Assembly (NCBI RefSeq): GCF_006636205.1
Contig: NZ_VIGB01000003.1
Span: 4,268,501 to 4,332,500 of the forward strand
Direction of reading: 5' to 3'
DNA from: Kitasatospora acidiphila
Lineage (GTDB): Bacteria; Actinomycetota; Actinomycetes; Streptomycetales; Streptomycetaceae
Length of the DNA stretch: 64,000 nt
Part shown: positions 34,994 through 43,220 of the stretch, piece after piece
Layout: each line of letters opens with the position of its first letter
How positions within the stretch are numbered: position 1 is the stretch's first letter
Program-made: the position numbers and the translations under genes
The notes under the pieces: generated by a model
What the model was told of the DNA's origin: nothing
What the model saw: only the letters and a program-made list of their open reading frames with translations
Databases searched by the model: none

Positions 34994-36204
34994 ATGAAGT
35001 ACGCCGGCTTCTCCCGCCGGGCCCTGATCGGCGGCGCGGGCGCCGGGCTGGCCGTCGGCGCCACCGCCGGTGCGCTGGGCCGCGCGGTCGCGGTGCCGCA
35101 GCAGCCGCACCCCGTCGCGCTGGGCGCCGCCCGGGTGGACTTCCACGGCCCGCACCAGGCGGGCATCACCCAACCGCAGCAGGCCAGGGTGCAGTTGGCC
35201 GCCTTCGACCTGGCACCCGGCGCCGACCGGAAGGCCCTGCAGGCGCTGCTCAAGCAGTGGACCGCGACGGTGCGCGACCTGGTGCTCGGCGAACCCGGCG
35301 GCCCGCACGAGAACCAGATCGCGCTGGACGCCGGGCCCTGCTCGCTGACCGTCACGGTGGCGGTGGGCGCCTCGCTCTTCGACAAGGTCGGACTCACCGC
35401 GCACCGCCCACCGCAGCTGGCCCCGCTGCCCGCCTTCCCGCAGGACGCGATCGACCGCTCCCGCAGCGACGGCGACCTGTTCCTGCAGATCGGCGCGGAC
35501 GACGCACTGGTCGCCTTCCACGCGCTGCGGCTGCTGCAGCAGCAGGCGGCCGGCACCGCCGCGGTGCGCTGGCAGGCGGCCGGCTTCTCCCGCACCCCGG
35601 GCGCCACCGCCCAGCCGCGCACCGCCCGCAACCTGATGGGCCAGGTCGACGGCACCAACAACCCCAAGCCCACCGATGCCGACTTCGCCGCCAAGGTGTT
35701 CGCGACCGGCCCGGACTGGCTGGCCGGCGGCAGCTACCTGGTGTTCCGCCGGATCCGGATGCTGCTGGACGACTGGGAGAACCTCCCGGCGGACCGCCAG
35801 GAGCGGATCGTCGGGCGCCGCAAGGCCGACGGCGCGCCGCTCTCCGGCGGCACCGAGACCACCCCGGTGGACCTGGCGAAGCAGAACCCGGACGGCGGCC
35901 TGGCGGTCCCGGCCGACGCCCACATCCGGATCGCCGCGCCCTCGGCCAACGGCGGGGCGGCGATGCTGCGCCGCGGCTTCTCCTACGCCGACGGGACGCG
36001 GCCGGACGGCTCCCCGGACGCCGGGCTGCTGTTCCTGGCGTTCCAGGCCGACCCGGCGCACGGCTTCCTGCCCGTGCAGCGCTCGCTCTCCCGGGGGATG
36101 TGCTGACCACCTTCCTGCGGCACGAGGCGAGCGGGCTGTACGCGGTGCTGCCCGGGGTCGGGGACGGCAGCGGCTACCTGGGGCAGGCCCTGCTGGAGGC
36201 GTGA
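34994..36204 (+). CDS. dtpA: Dyp-type heme peroxidase, Tat-exported (DtpA-like), 3' frameshift
   Basis: A heme peroxidase of about 403 residues. A Tat signal (SRRALIGG then GAGLAVGATAGALGRA) exports it folded. The family motif GxxDG is in MGQVDGTNNPKPTD, and distal Arg and heme-ligand regions follow. Streptomyces lividans DtpA, encoded in the same copper cluster, is needed for maturation of the GlxA radical-copper oxidase and for development; this gene's position makes it the counterpart. The literal frame stops at 36106 because GGGGG (36093-36097) seems one base short. Restoring it gives the normal end VLTTFLRHEASGLYAVLPG to 36204. The start is ATG 34994, eleven nt after copCD. Confidence 0.9.
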
Positions 36205-36274
36205 TCCCGGGAGTGTGACCACTGTGCGGAACGGTCCACGCGGTGGAACGGAAGTGACTAAGGTGGCAGGCCTG

Positions 36275-36310
36275 GTACCTCCCCCAGCCTTCGGCCGGGG
36301 GTGCCCCCAT
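36275..36310. repeat. GC-rich palindromic intergenic element
   Basis: TACCTCCCCCAGCC, then TTCGGCCGGGGGTGCCCCCA, the commonest form of a short repeat seen between Streptomyces genes. Relatives at 28181 and 60594 are in coding sequence. It overlaps the pheA leader. Confidence 0.65.
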
Positions 36311-36334
36311 AGGGAGACGCACGGAGGCGCGGAC

Positions 36335-37270
36335 ATGTCGGCCACCCGCTACACCTACCTCGGGCCCGTCGGCACCTTTACCGAGGCCGCCCTGCACACC
36401 CTGCCCGAGGCCGCCACCCGCGAGCTGGTGCCGCTGGCCTCGGTGCAGGCGGCGCTGGACGCGGTGCGCGCCGGCGAGGCGGCGGGCGCCTTCGTGCCGA
36501 TCGAGAACTCGGTGGAGGGGGCGGTCACCGCGACCGCCGACGAACTGGCCACCGGCGCGCCGCTGATGATCTACCGCGAGGTGCTGCTGCCGATCAGCTT
36601 CGCCCTGCTGGTCCGGCCGGGCACCGAGCTGGCCGACGTCAAGCGGGTCACCAGCCATCCGGTGGCCCAGCCGCAGGTGCGCCGCTGGCTCGGCGCCAAC
36701 CTGCCGGACGCGGTCTGGGAGGCCGCCGCCTCCAACGCGGACGGCGCCCGGCTGGTCCAGGAGGGGCAGTCGGACGGCGCCTTCGCCGGGGAGTTCGCCG
36801 CGCCGCTCTACGGCCTGGAACCGCTGGTCAAGGACATCGCCGACGCGCAGAACGCGACCACCCGGTTCGTGCTGGTCGGGCGGCCCGGCAGGGTCGCGTC
36901 GCCGACCGGGGCGGACAAGACCTCGATGGTGGTGTGGCTCGGCGACAACCACCCGGGTGCGCTGCTGGAACTGCTGCAGGAATTCGCGGTGCGCGGGGTC
37001 AACCTGATGCGGATCGAATCCCGGCCGACCGGGCACGGGCTCGGCAACTACTGCTTCTCGATCGACTGCGAGGGGCACCTGACCGAGCGCCGGGTGGGCG
37101 AGACCCTGATGGGGCTGCGGCGGATCTGCCCGCAGATCCGGTTCCTGGGCTCCTATCCGCGGGCCGACGAGCGGGGGTCCACGCCCCGGCAGCCCGGCAC
37201 CTCGGACGAGGACTTCGACCGGGCCGCCGACTGGCTGGCCCGCTGCCTCGACGGGCGCGGCGAGGGCTGA
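36335..37270 (+). CDS. pheA: Prephenate dehydratase
   Basis: Converts prephenate to phenylpyruvate in phenylalanine biosynthesis. It is 311 residues, the length of actinobacterial monofunctional PheA. The catalytic domain opens YTYLGPVGTFTEAAL, continues with PIENSVEGAVTATADELA, and has TSHPVAQPQVRRWL and ATTRFVLVGRPG. The C-terminal ACT regulatory domain reads HPGALLELLQEFAVRGVNLMRIESRPTGHGLGNYCF and has the ESRP phenylalanine-binding motif, so feedback inhibition is expected. ATG 36335 follows ACGGAGG; the open frame to 36215 includes the repeat element and is rejected. Upstream of serS by 400 nt. Confidence 0.96.
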   Translation: MSATRYTYLGPVGTFTEAALHTLPEAATRELVPLASVQAALDAVRAGEAAGAFVPIENSVEGAVTATADELATGAPLMIYREVLLPISFALLVRPGTELADVKRVTSHPVAQPQVRRWLGANLPDAVWEAAASNADGARLVQEGQSDGAFAGEFAAPLYGLEPLVKDIADAQNATTRFVLVGRPGRVASPTGADKTSMVVWLGDNHPGALLELLQEFAVRGVNLMRIESRPTGHGLGNYCFSIDCEGHLTERRVGETLMGLRRICPQIRFLGSYPRADERGSTPRQPGTSDEDFDRAADWLARCLDGRGEG

Positions 37271-37296
37271 GGCCCGACCCCGGTCGTCGGCCCCGT

Positions 37297-37644
37297 TCAT
37301 CCACAGCTGTCCACAGCTTCCACAGGCCCGTCCGGGCCCCCGGTTATCCACAGCCTGGGGATGAGTCGACAAAACGGCATAGCCACTCCTGGGTGCGGTC
37401 GGATCATCGGGAAGCGCTGCAGATCGGACTAATAACGCCAGAGTCACCCTTCTGCCATTAATTCACCTGTCCAGGTAGTGAATTTCCCTCGGCCGTGCGG
37501 GGCGATTCAGGTTTCAAACCCGAAAGAGCCAAAAAGGTGCTGACCGTTTCCCGAGAACCCCGTCATCCACAGGGCTCGGGGGCAGCCTGTGGACAACTTG
37601 CCCCCAGAGATCTTGGCGGGCCAGTTATCCACAGGTTATCCACA
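37297..37644. promoter_or_regulatory. Cluster of DnaA boxes between pheA and serS
   Basis: Four perfect 9-mers: TTATCCACA at 37344-37352, 37625-37633 and 37636-37644, and TTGTCCACA on the minus strand at 37588-37596. Three boxes have one mismatch: 37297-37305, 37307-37315 and 37563-37571. The last two perfect boxes have 11-bp spacing, one helical turn. They fill a 403-nt gene-free region (37271-37673), ending 29 nt before serS. Possible roles are DnaA titration or control of serS. No DnaN or DnaA gene is nearby, so this is not oriC itself. Confidence 0.8.
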
Positions 37645-37673
37645 GGCGGCAGTTGCACCGGTAGGCTGGGCCC

Positions 37674-38948
37674 GTGATTGACCTTCGCCTGCTTCGTGAG
37701 GACCCTGACCGAGTGCGCGCCTCGCAGCGCGCCCGTGGCGAGGACGTCGACCTGGTCGACGCTCTCCTCGCAGCCGACGAGCGCCGCCGGTCCTCGGGCA
37801 GTCGGTTCGACGAACTGCGCAATGAGCAGAAGGGCCTCGGCAAGCAGGTCGCCCAGGCCAAGGGCGAGGAGAAGGCCGCCCTGCTGCAGCGCACCAAGGA
37901 CCTGGCCGCCGAGGTCAAGGCCGCCGACGCCGAGCAGTCCGAGGCCAAGGAGGAGGCCGACCGGCTGCTCCGCTCGCTGGCCAACCTCATCGACCCGGCC
38001 GCCCCGGTCGGTGGCGAGGAGGACTTCGTCACGCTGGAGGAGATCGGCACCCCGCGCAACTTCGCGGCCGAGGGCTTCGAGCCCCGCGACCACGTCGAGC
38101 TGGGCCAGATCCTCGGGGCGATCGACACCGAGCGCGGTGCCAAGGTGGCCGGCGCCCGGTCCTACTACCTGACCGGTGTCGGCGCGCTGCTGGAGCTCGC
38201 CCTGGTCAACATGGCGATCGCCCAGGCCACCGCGTCCGGCTTCATCCCGATGATCACCCCGGCCCTGGTCCGCCCGGCGGCCATGGACGGCACCGGCTTC
38301 CTCGGCCAGGCGGCCGAGAACGTCTACCACCTCGCCGAGGACGACCGGTACCTGGTCGGCACCAGCGAGGTGCCGCTCGCCGCGTACCACATGGACGAGA
38401 TCATCGACGCCGACAAGCTGCCGCTGCGGTACGCCGGTTACTCGTCCTGCTTCCGCCGGGAGGCCGGCACCTACGGCAAGGACACCCGCGGCATCATCCG
38501 GGTGCACCAGTTCGAGAAGGTCGAGATGTTCGTCTTCACCTCCCCCGAGGAGGCCGAGGCCGAGCACCGCCGCCTGCTGCAGTGGGAGAAGGACTTCCTG
38601 AACGCGCTGGAGCTGCCCTACCGGGTGATCGACGTCGCCTCCGGCGACCTCGGCTCCTCGGCCGTGCGCAAGTTCGACATCGAGGCCTGGATCCCGACCC
38701 AGGGCAAGTACCGCGAGGTCACCTCGACCTCCAACACCACCGAGTACCAGGCCCGCCGGCTCGCCATCCGGATGCGCGAGGAGGGCAAGGTCCGCCCGCT
38801 GGCCACCCTCAACGGCACCCTGGTCGCGATCCCCCGCACCATCGTGGCGATCCTGGAGAACCACCAGCAGGCCGACGGCAGCGTGGTGCTGCCCGAGGCG
38901 CTGCGTCCCTACCTCGGCGGCCGGACCACGCTGGACCCGGTCAAGTGA
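37674..38948 (+). CDS. serS: Seryl-tRNA synthetase
   Basis: Class II aminoacyl-tRNA synthetase charging tRNA-Ser and tRNA-Sec-type acceptors; 424 residues, normal length. The N-terminal helical arm (residues about 1-105: IDLRLLREDPDRVRASQ, then RNEQKGLGKQVAQAKGEE) contacts the tRNA long arm. Catalytic core motifs are TSEVPLAAYHMDEI, motif 2 FRREAGTYGKDTRGIIRVHQFEKVE, and motif 3 LNGTLVAIPRTIVAILENHQ. The start is GTG 37674 (VIDLRLLREDP); a second GTG is not in frame nearby. Its stop overlaps the start of the HAD gene (GTGA), so both are co-translated. DnaA boxes lie immediately upstream. Confidence 0.97.
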   Translation: MIDLRLLREDPDRVRASQRARGEDVDLVDALLAADERRRSSGSRFDELRNEQKGLGKQVAQAKGEEKAALLQRTKDLAAEVKAADAEQSEAKEEADRLLRSLANLIDPAAPVGGEEDFVTLEEIGTPRNFAAEGFEPRDHVELGQILGAIDTERGAKVAGARSYYLTGVGALLELALVNMAIAQATASGFIPMITPALVRPAAMDGTGFLGQAAENVYHLAEDDRYLVGTSEVPLAAYHMDEIIDADKLPLRYAGYSSCFRREAGTYGKDTRGIIRVHQFEKVEMFVFTSPEEAEAEHRRLLQWEKDFLNALELPYRVIDVASGDLGSSAVRKFDIEAWIPTQGKYREVTSTSNTTEYQARRLAIRMREEGKVRPLATLNGTLVAIPRTIVAILENHQQADGSVVLPEALRPYLGGRTTLDPVK

Positions 38949-39754
38949 CCTCGGAGTTGCCGTACCGCCTGATCGCCACCGATCTGGACGGCACCCTGCT
39001 CTCCCCCGAGGAGACCGTCTCCGCCCGCACCCGGGCCGCCGTGGCCACCGCCACGGCGGCCGGGGCGGTGCACATCATCGTCACCGGCCGGTCCGCGGCC
39101 TGGGCCCGGCCGGTCTTCGACCAGATCGGCTACACCGGCCTGGCCGTCTGCAGCCAGGGCGCGCAGGTCTATGACGCGGGCGCGCACCGGCTGCTCACCT
39201 CCATGACGCTGGACCGCCGACTCGGCGCGCTGGCGCTGGAGAAGCTGGCCACCGAGGTGGGCCGGCTGTCGGTGGCGGCCGGCCAGGACGGCCTGGACGG
39301 CGCCGTGCTCGCCCAGCAGGACTACAGCCTGCACAACCCGGAGCTGCCGGTGCAGCGGGTCGGCGGGACCGCCGAGCTGCTGACCGCCCCGATCTCCAAG
39401 CTCTACATCCAGCACGCCGAACTGACGGACGATCAACTCGCCGAGGTCGCCCAGCGGGTGATCGGTTCGCTGGTCACCGTCACGGTGGCCGGGCCGCGGA
39501 TAGTCGAGCTGCTGCCGCTGGGCCTGTCCAAGGCCACCGGCCTGTCGCTCGCCGCCCGGCGGCTGGGCCTGCGCGCCGCCGACACCATCGCCTTCGGTGA
39601 CATGCCCAACGACCTGCCGATGTTCCGCTGGGCCGGCCGCGGCGTCGCCATGGCCAACGCCCACCCGGAGCTGCTGGCCGTCGCCGACGAGGTCACGGCG
39701 AGCAACGCGGACGACGGCGTGGCGCTGGTCCTGGAGCGGCTGTACGCCCGCTGA
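38945..39754 (+). CDS. Cof-type HAD hydrolase
   Basis: A 269-residue haloacid-dehalogenase-superfamily phosphatase of the Cof subgroup with a C2 cap. Motif I IATDLDGTLL is at residues 9-18, motif II is IIVTGRS, motif III is the Lys of SKATGLSLAARRLG, and motif IV is FGDMPNDLPMF. It probably removes phosphate from sugar phosphates or cofactors such as PLP or FMN; the substrate is not predictable. GTG 38945 overlaps the serS stop by four bases, so it forms an operon with serS. A paralogue lies at 58652 in the same window. Confidence 0.94.
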   Translation: MTSELPYRLIATDLDGTLLSPEETVSARTRAAVATATAAGAVHIIVTGRSAAWARPVFDQIGYTGLAVCSQGAQVYDAGAHRLLTSMTLDRRLGALALEKLATEVGRLSVAAGQDGLDGAVLAQQDYSLHNPELPVQRVGGTAELLTAPISKLYIQHAELTDDQLAEVAQRVIGSLVTVTVAGPRIVELLPLGLSKATGLSLAARRLGLRAADTIAFGDMPNDLPMFRWAGRGVAMANAHPELLAVADEVTASNADDGVALVLERLYAR

Positions 39755-40066
39755 GCCGGCGGCCCTTCCCACCTCCGCCTCCGCCCCGAACCGGGTGCGG
39801 AGGCGGCCGTGTCTCTTCCGCCTTCCGAGCCCTCGTCGGCCCGTATGACAATCAGGTGACACTTGCTAAGCTGCGCAACTGTTGCAACCCCCGGCCGTGC
39901 CCGAACGTCATAGCGGTAGGGCGACGTGCCCTGCCTCCGCTCGGCGAAATCCGACTGGTCGGCACAGGGCGCACGGTGCGGCCCGCGCACCGTCGGCAGT
40001 CGACCGTGGCGACGTCCGGCGACGCCGGCCCCATTCACCGAGGCAGGAAGCACAGAGGCAGGAAGC
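39755..40066. other. Intergenic region between the HAD and DUF6542-like genes
   Basis: A 312-nt gap with a terminator at 39775-39806 and an AT-richer promoter-like stretch at 39843-39877 (TATGACAATCAGGTGACACTT, then GCAACTGTTGCAAC, a near-palindrome). The last 27 nt are a direct duplication of the ribosome-site region. No gene is seen. Confidence 0.5.
39775..39806 (+). terminator. Terminator after the serS-HAD operon
   Basis: Ten-bp stem CCGCCTCCGC / GCGGAGGCGG closed by an inner CCCG/CGGG pair, 20 nt after the stop. Confidence 0.75.
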
Positions 40067-40067
40067 A
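40040..40067 (+). repeat. Duplicated ribosome-binding segment
   Basis: GAGGCAGGAAGCA occurs twice (40040-40052 and 40055-40067) with 15-nt period; the second copy ends in the A of the start ATG at 40067. The first copy puts an identical ribosome site 15 nt upstream, which could hold ribosomes nearby. Confidence 0.7.
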
Positions 40068-40603
40068 TGGCAGGACAACGGGTACGGACACCTGCGGGTG
40101 ACGCGACCGCTCGCGGCTACGCGCCTGCCCAGCGGGCGGCCGCCGAGGGGGCTGGCGCCCGGTCGGAGGGCGGACGCCCGCGGCAGCGCGCCGAGGGGCG
40201 CCGACCGGTCAAGGCGCAGGCCCGGCCGTTCAGCGGCACCGCGGTGCTGCTTGCGGTCGGCACGCCGGTGGCCGGCGGGCTGATCGACGAGCTGCTCGGC
40301 CTGGGCATCGGCGGCTGGGGCCTGCTGTTCTGCAGCGTGGTCGGGTTCGCCGGGGCCGCCTGGGTGTGCAGCCGGGCCGGCTGGTGGTGGGTGCTGCCCG
40401 CGCCGCCCCCGATAGTCCTGGCGGTCACCGCCGGCACCGAGTACCTCGCCCACTCCGACAAGTACCAGGACGGGAAGGCGGCGGCCGCCGGTGCCGCCAA
40501 ATGGGCCATCCACGGGTTCCCCGTCATGCTGTACGCAATGGGCGCGGCACTGCTTGTGATCATGGTCCGCGTCGTCCGAGACCGAAGGAGCCGACGTGGC
40601 TGA
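40067..40603 (+). CDS. Membrane protein (DUF6542-like) before LCP gene
   Basis: A 178-residue protein. Residues 1-50 are basic and disordered. TM helices follow: TAVLLAVGTPVAGGLIDELLG, GWGLLFCSVVGFAGAAWVCSR and GWWWVLPAPPPIVLAVTAGTEYLA, plus a final VMLYAMGAALLVIMVRVVRD. The pattern GWGLLFCSVVGFAGAAW followed by WWVLPAPPPIVLA matches the small DUF6542 family of actinobacteria. Function unknown. It overlaps the LCP gene by eight bases, so it probably works with the LCP ligase at the membrane. It starts at ATG 40067. Confidence 0.78.
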   Translation: MAGQRVRTPAGDATARGYAPAQRAAAEGAGARSEGGRPRQRAEGRRPVKAQARPFSGTAVLLAVGTPVAGGLIDELLGLGIGGWGLLFCSVVGFAGAAWVCSRAGWWWVLPAPPPIVLAVTAGTEYLAHSDKYQDGKAAAAGAAKWAIHGFPVMLYAMGAALLVIMVRVVRDRRSRRG

Positions 40604-42233
40604 GCAGCCCGGCCCGCGCACCGCGCGGCGCAAGCCAGCGCCCAGGCAGCGCCCCAACCCGCTGGTGCTGGCCGGGCGCACGATCGCCTGCGCGACCTCG
40701 CTCGCCGTGCTCGGCACCTGCGGCTTCAGCTGGTACGCCTACACCTCGCTGACCGACGGCCTGACCACCTCCAACGCGCTGGACGACGTCAAGAAGAACG
40801 CGCCCAAGCACCTGGACAACTCGGTCAACGTGCTGCTGATCGGCCTGGACAGCCGCAAGGACATGAACGGCAACGACCTGCCGGGCCAGTTCGTGCAGGA
40901 CGAGCTGCACGCGGGTTCCAGCAGCGACATCGGCGGCTACAACACCAACACGCTGATGGTGCTGCACATCCCGGCCAACGGCGGCCAGGCGACCGCGATC
41001 TCGATCCCGCGCGACGACTACGTCCAGACGGTCGGCGTCAGCGGCATGCACAAGATCAAGGAGGCCTACGGGCTGGCCAAGGACACCTTCAACAACTCCT
41101 CGGCCGCCAAGGGGCTTTCGAAGCCGGACTTGGAGAAGCAGGGCCGGGACGCCGGCCGCAAGGCCACCCTGGCCACCGTGCAGCAGTTCCTCGGCATCCC
41201 GATCGACCACTTCGCCGAGGTCAACCTCAAGGGCTTCTACGACATCGCCCAGGCGGTCGGCCCGATCCAGGTCTGCCTGAAGCGCGCCACCAAGGACCCG
41301 GCCATCGAGGGCCAGGGCTCCGGCGCCGACTTCCACCAGGGCATCAACACCCTGAACGCCTCCCAGGCGCTCTCCTTCGTCCGCCAGCGGCACAACCTGG
41401 TCAACCCCAACGACCCCGCCGACTTCGGTGACTTCGCCCGCACCCACCGCCAGCAGGCCTTCATCTCCTCGGTGATCAAGAAGCTGAAGGACGAGGGCGT
41501 GGTGGGCGACCTGGGCAAGATGCAGAGCCTGTTCGACGTGGTCAAGCAGGACGTGGTGCTGGACAACAGCTGGAACATCCTGGACTTCGCCCAGCAGGCG
41601 CCCAACCTGGCAGGCGGCCACGTCACGGCCATCACGCTGCCGATCGCCGGCTTCCAGGACGTCATCGTGGACAGCCACGGCACCAAGGAGTCCGTCAACA
41701 AGGTCGACCCGGCGCAGATCAAGAAGATCGTGCAGCAGCTGACCGGCCATGACGCCCCGGCCGGCAACTCGGTGGACGGCGGCTCCTCGGCGGCGCCGAG
41801 CTCCGCCCCGCCGTCGCAGGCTCCGGCCGCGCCCAGCGCCAAGCTGACCGGCACGGTGGACGTGTCCAACACCTCCACCGTGAACGGCGCGGCCGCCGCC
41901 GAGATGAAGGCGCTGGTCGGCATGGGCCTCACCGAGGGCCGGATCCCGACGATGCCGAAGCAGAGCAGGACCACGGTGCTCTACGGCGCCGGCGAGAAGG
42001 ACTCCGCCGACCAGGTCGCCGCCCGCTACAACGTGACCGCCGAGCCGAGCAGCTCGGTGCGGTCCGGGCACATCCAGGTGGTGCTGGGCAGCGAGTACAC
42101 CGCGCCCGGTGGCGGCAGCGGCGGGCAGGCCCCCTCGTCCAGGAACAGCCCCGCGGCGCCGGCCGACCCGAACAGCGTGCAGCAGGTCGGCCCGTCCGTG
42201 GACATGGCGCAGGGCATCCCCTGCGTCGACTGA
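40596..42233 (+). CDS. LytR-CpsA-Psr (LCP) family cell-wall ligase
   Basis: A 545-residue type II membrane protein that transfers lipid-linked anionic glycopolymers to peptidoglycan (known for the family). It has a TM helix at residues about 26-48, then the LCP domain. Key residues are the Arg/Asp-rich DSVNVLLIGLDSRKD start, YNTNTLMVLHIPANGGQATAISIPRDDYV with phosphate-binding Arg, and LSFVRQRHNL. A spacer of Ser/Ala/Pro is followed by a C-terminal LytR_C domain (TGTVDVSNTSTVNGAAAAEM). It starts at GTG 40596 within the previous gene. A strong terminator at 42249-42280 closes the operon. Confidence 0.94.
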   Translation: MAEQPGPRTARRKPAPRQRPNPLVLAGRTIACATSLAVLGTCGFSWYAYTSLTDGLTTSNALDDVKKNAPKHLDNSVNVLLIGLDSRKDMNGNDLPGQFVQDELHAGSSSDIGGYNTNTLMVLHIPANGGQATAISIPRDDYVQTVGVSGMHKIKEAYGLAKDTFNNSSAAKGLSKPDLEKQGRDAGRKATLATVQQFLGIPIDHFAEVNLKGFYDIAQAVGPIQVCLKRATKDPAIEGQGSGADFHQGINTLNASQALSFVRQRHNLVNPNDPADFGDFARTHRQQAFISSVIKKLKDEGVVGDLGKMQSLFDVVKQDVVLDNSWNILDFAQQAPNLAGGHVTAITLPIAGFQDVIVDSHGTKESVNKVDPAQIKKIVQQLTGHDAPAGNSVDGGSSAAPSSAPPSQAPAAPSAKLTGTVDVSNTSTVNGAAAAEMKALVGMGLTEGRIPTMPKQSRTTVLYGAGEKDSADQVAARYNVTAEPSSSVRSGHIQVVLGSEYTAPGGGSGGQAPSSRNSPAAPADPNSVQQVGPSVDMAQGIPCVD

Positions 42234-42248
42234 CGCCGAGCAGGCGGA

Positions 42249-42280
42249 GGGGGCGGGTCCGTTGGACCCGCCCCCCTTTT
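42249..42280 (+). terminator. Rho-independent terminator after the LCP gene
   Basis: Perfect 12-bp stem GGGGGCGGGTCC / GGACCCGCCCCC with a GTT loop, followed by CTTTT. Confidence 0.9.
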
Positions 42281-42331
42281 CTGGCGCCTCTCTGGCGCCT
42301 CTCTGGCACCCGATGGTGACTCGCCGGGTCG

Positions 42332-42377
42332 GTTGTAGGATGACCGGGCAAGCAGTTGTAGGATGACCGGGCAAGCG
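42332..42377 (+). repeat. Two tandem 23-bp repeats upstream of the GntR gene
   Basis: GTTGTAGGATGACCGGGCAAGC (22 of the 23 bases) repeats at 42332 and 42355, with one mismatch at the last base. It lies 32 nt before the GntR start and may duplicate a promoter or regulator site. Confidence 0.75.
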
Positions 42378-42408
42378 GCGGTTCGAGCGTGGAGCGGAGG
42401 TGGCGAGG

Positions 42409-43143
42409 GTGACCGGCACAGGTGCGGGCAACCTGCAGGCCGCCGGCCGCCGATCGCTGGTGGACGCCGCGATCGAGCAGCTGCGCGAGCGGCTGGCCGC
42501 CGGCGCCTGGGCCGTCGGTGAACGCATCCCCACCGAGCACGAGCTCGCCGAGCAGCTGCAGGTCGGCCGCAACACGGTGCGCGAGGCGATCCGGGTGCTG
42601 GTGCACGCGGGCATGCTGGTCACCCGGCAGGGTGAGGGCACCTTCGTGCGCAGCACCAGCGACCCGGCCGCCGTGCTGCGCGGCGTGCAGCGCTCCGGTG
42701 TGCGCGACGTGCTGGAGGTGCGGGCCGCGCTGGAGACCGAGGCGGCCCGGCTGGCGGCCCTGCGGCACACCCCTGAGGACCTGGAGCGGATGCGGGCCGC
42801 GCTGGCGCGCGAGTCCGAGGTGATCGCCGCCCACCCCGAGCGGATCGGGCGCGAGGCCACCGTCGAGCACGACCTGGAGTTCCACACCGCCATCGTCGAC
42901 GCGGCCCACAACCCCGCGCTGGCCGAGGTCTACCGCTACTTCGGCGCCTCGGTGCGCGAGGCCATGCGCACCGCCTTCGGGGACCACGAGATGCCCGAGG
43001 TGGTCGTCGCCACCCATGAGGCGCTGGTCGACGCGATCGCCAGCGGCGACCCCGACCGTGCCGAGGCCGCCTGTCGCGCGCTGCTGGCCGAACCCACCGC
43101 GGCCGTCGAGCAGCTGCTCGCGGAGTTCGCCGCGCGCAAGTAA
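42409..43143 (+). CDS. GntR family regulator, FadR/FCD type
   Basis: A 244-residue regulator. The wHTH is LRERLAAGAWAVGERIPTEHELAEQLQVGRNTVREAIRVLVHAGML. The FCD ligand domain follows: RDVLEVRAALETEAARLAA, HDLEFHTAIVDAAHNPALAEVY with metal-binding Asp/His, and HEALVDAIASGDPDRAEAACR with a His. GTG 42409 has GGAGG at 8 nt; GTG 42400 is an alternative adding three residues. It lies 77 nt before a CynX-type transporter on the same strand, which is the likely target. Ligand unknown. Confidence 0.92.
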   Translation: MTGTGAGNLQAAGRRSLVDAAIEQLRERLAAGAWAVGERIPTEHELAEQLQVGRNTVREAIRVLVHAGMLVTRQGEGTFVRSTSDPAAVLRGVQRSGVRDVLEVRAALETEAARLAALRHTPEDLERMRAALARESEVIAAHPERIGREATVEHDLEFHTAIVDAAHNPALAEVYRYFGASVREAMRTAFGDHEMPEVVVATHEALVDAIASGDPDRAEAACRALLAEPTAAVEQLLAEFAARK

Positions 43144-43220
43144 GGCCGGCCGAGCGCACGTTGCCACCCTGGCCCACCCCCCTTTTCCCACAGCACATTC
43201 CGTAAGAGAGCCGCACCACC

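Noticed and set aside
34979..37447. 822-codon minus-strand open frame over dtpA and pheA
   Set aside because: Antisense to two clear genes; composition is typical of a codon-bias shadow.
37297..37644. This region as oriC itself
   Set aside because: dnaA, dnaN, rpmH and parAB are not nearby and the box number is lower than in Streptomyces oriC.
37271..37673. T-box riboswitch upstream of serS
   Set aside because: No specifier or antiterminator (TGGN-type bulge) was found; the region is filled by DnaA boxes instead.
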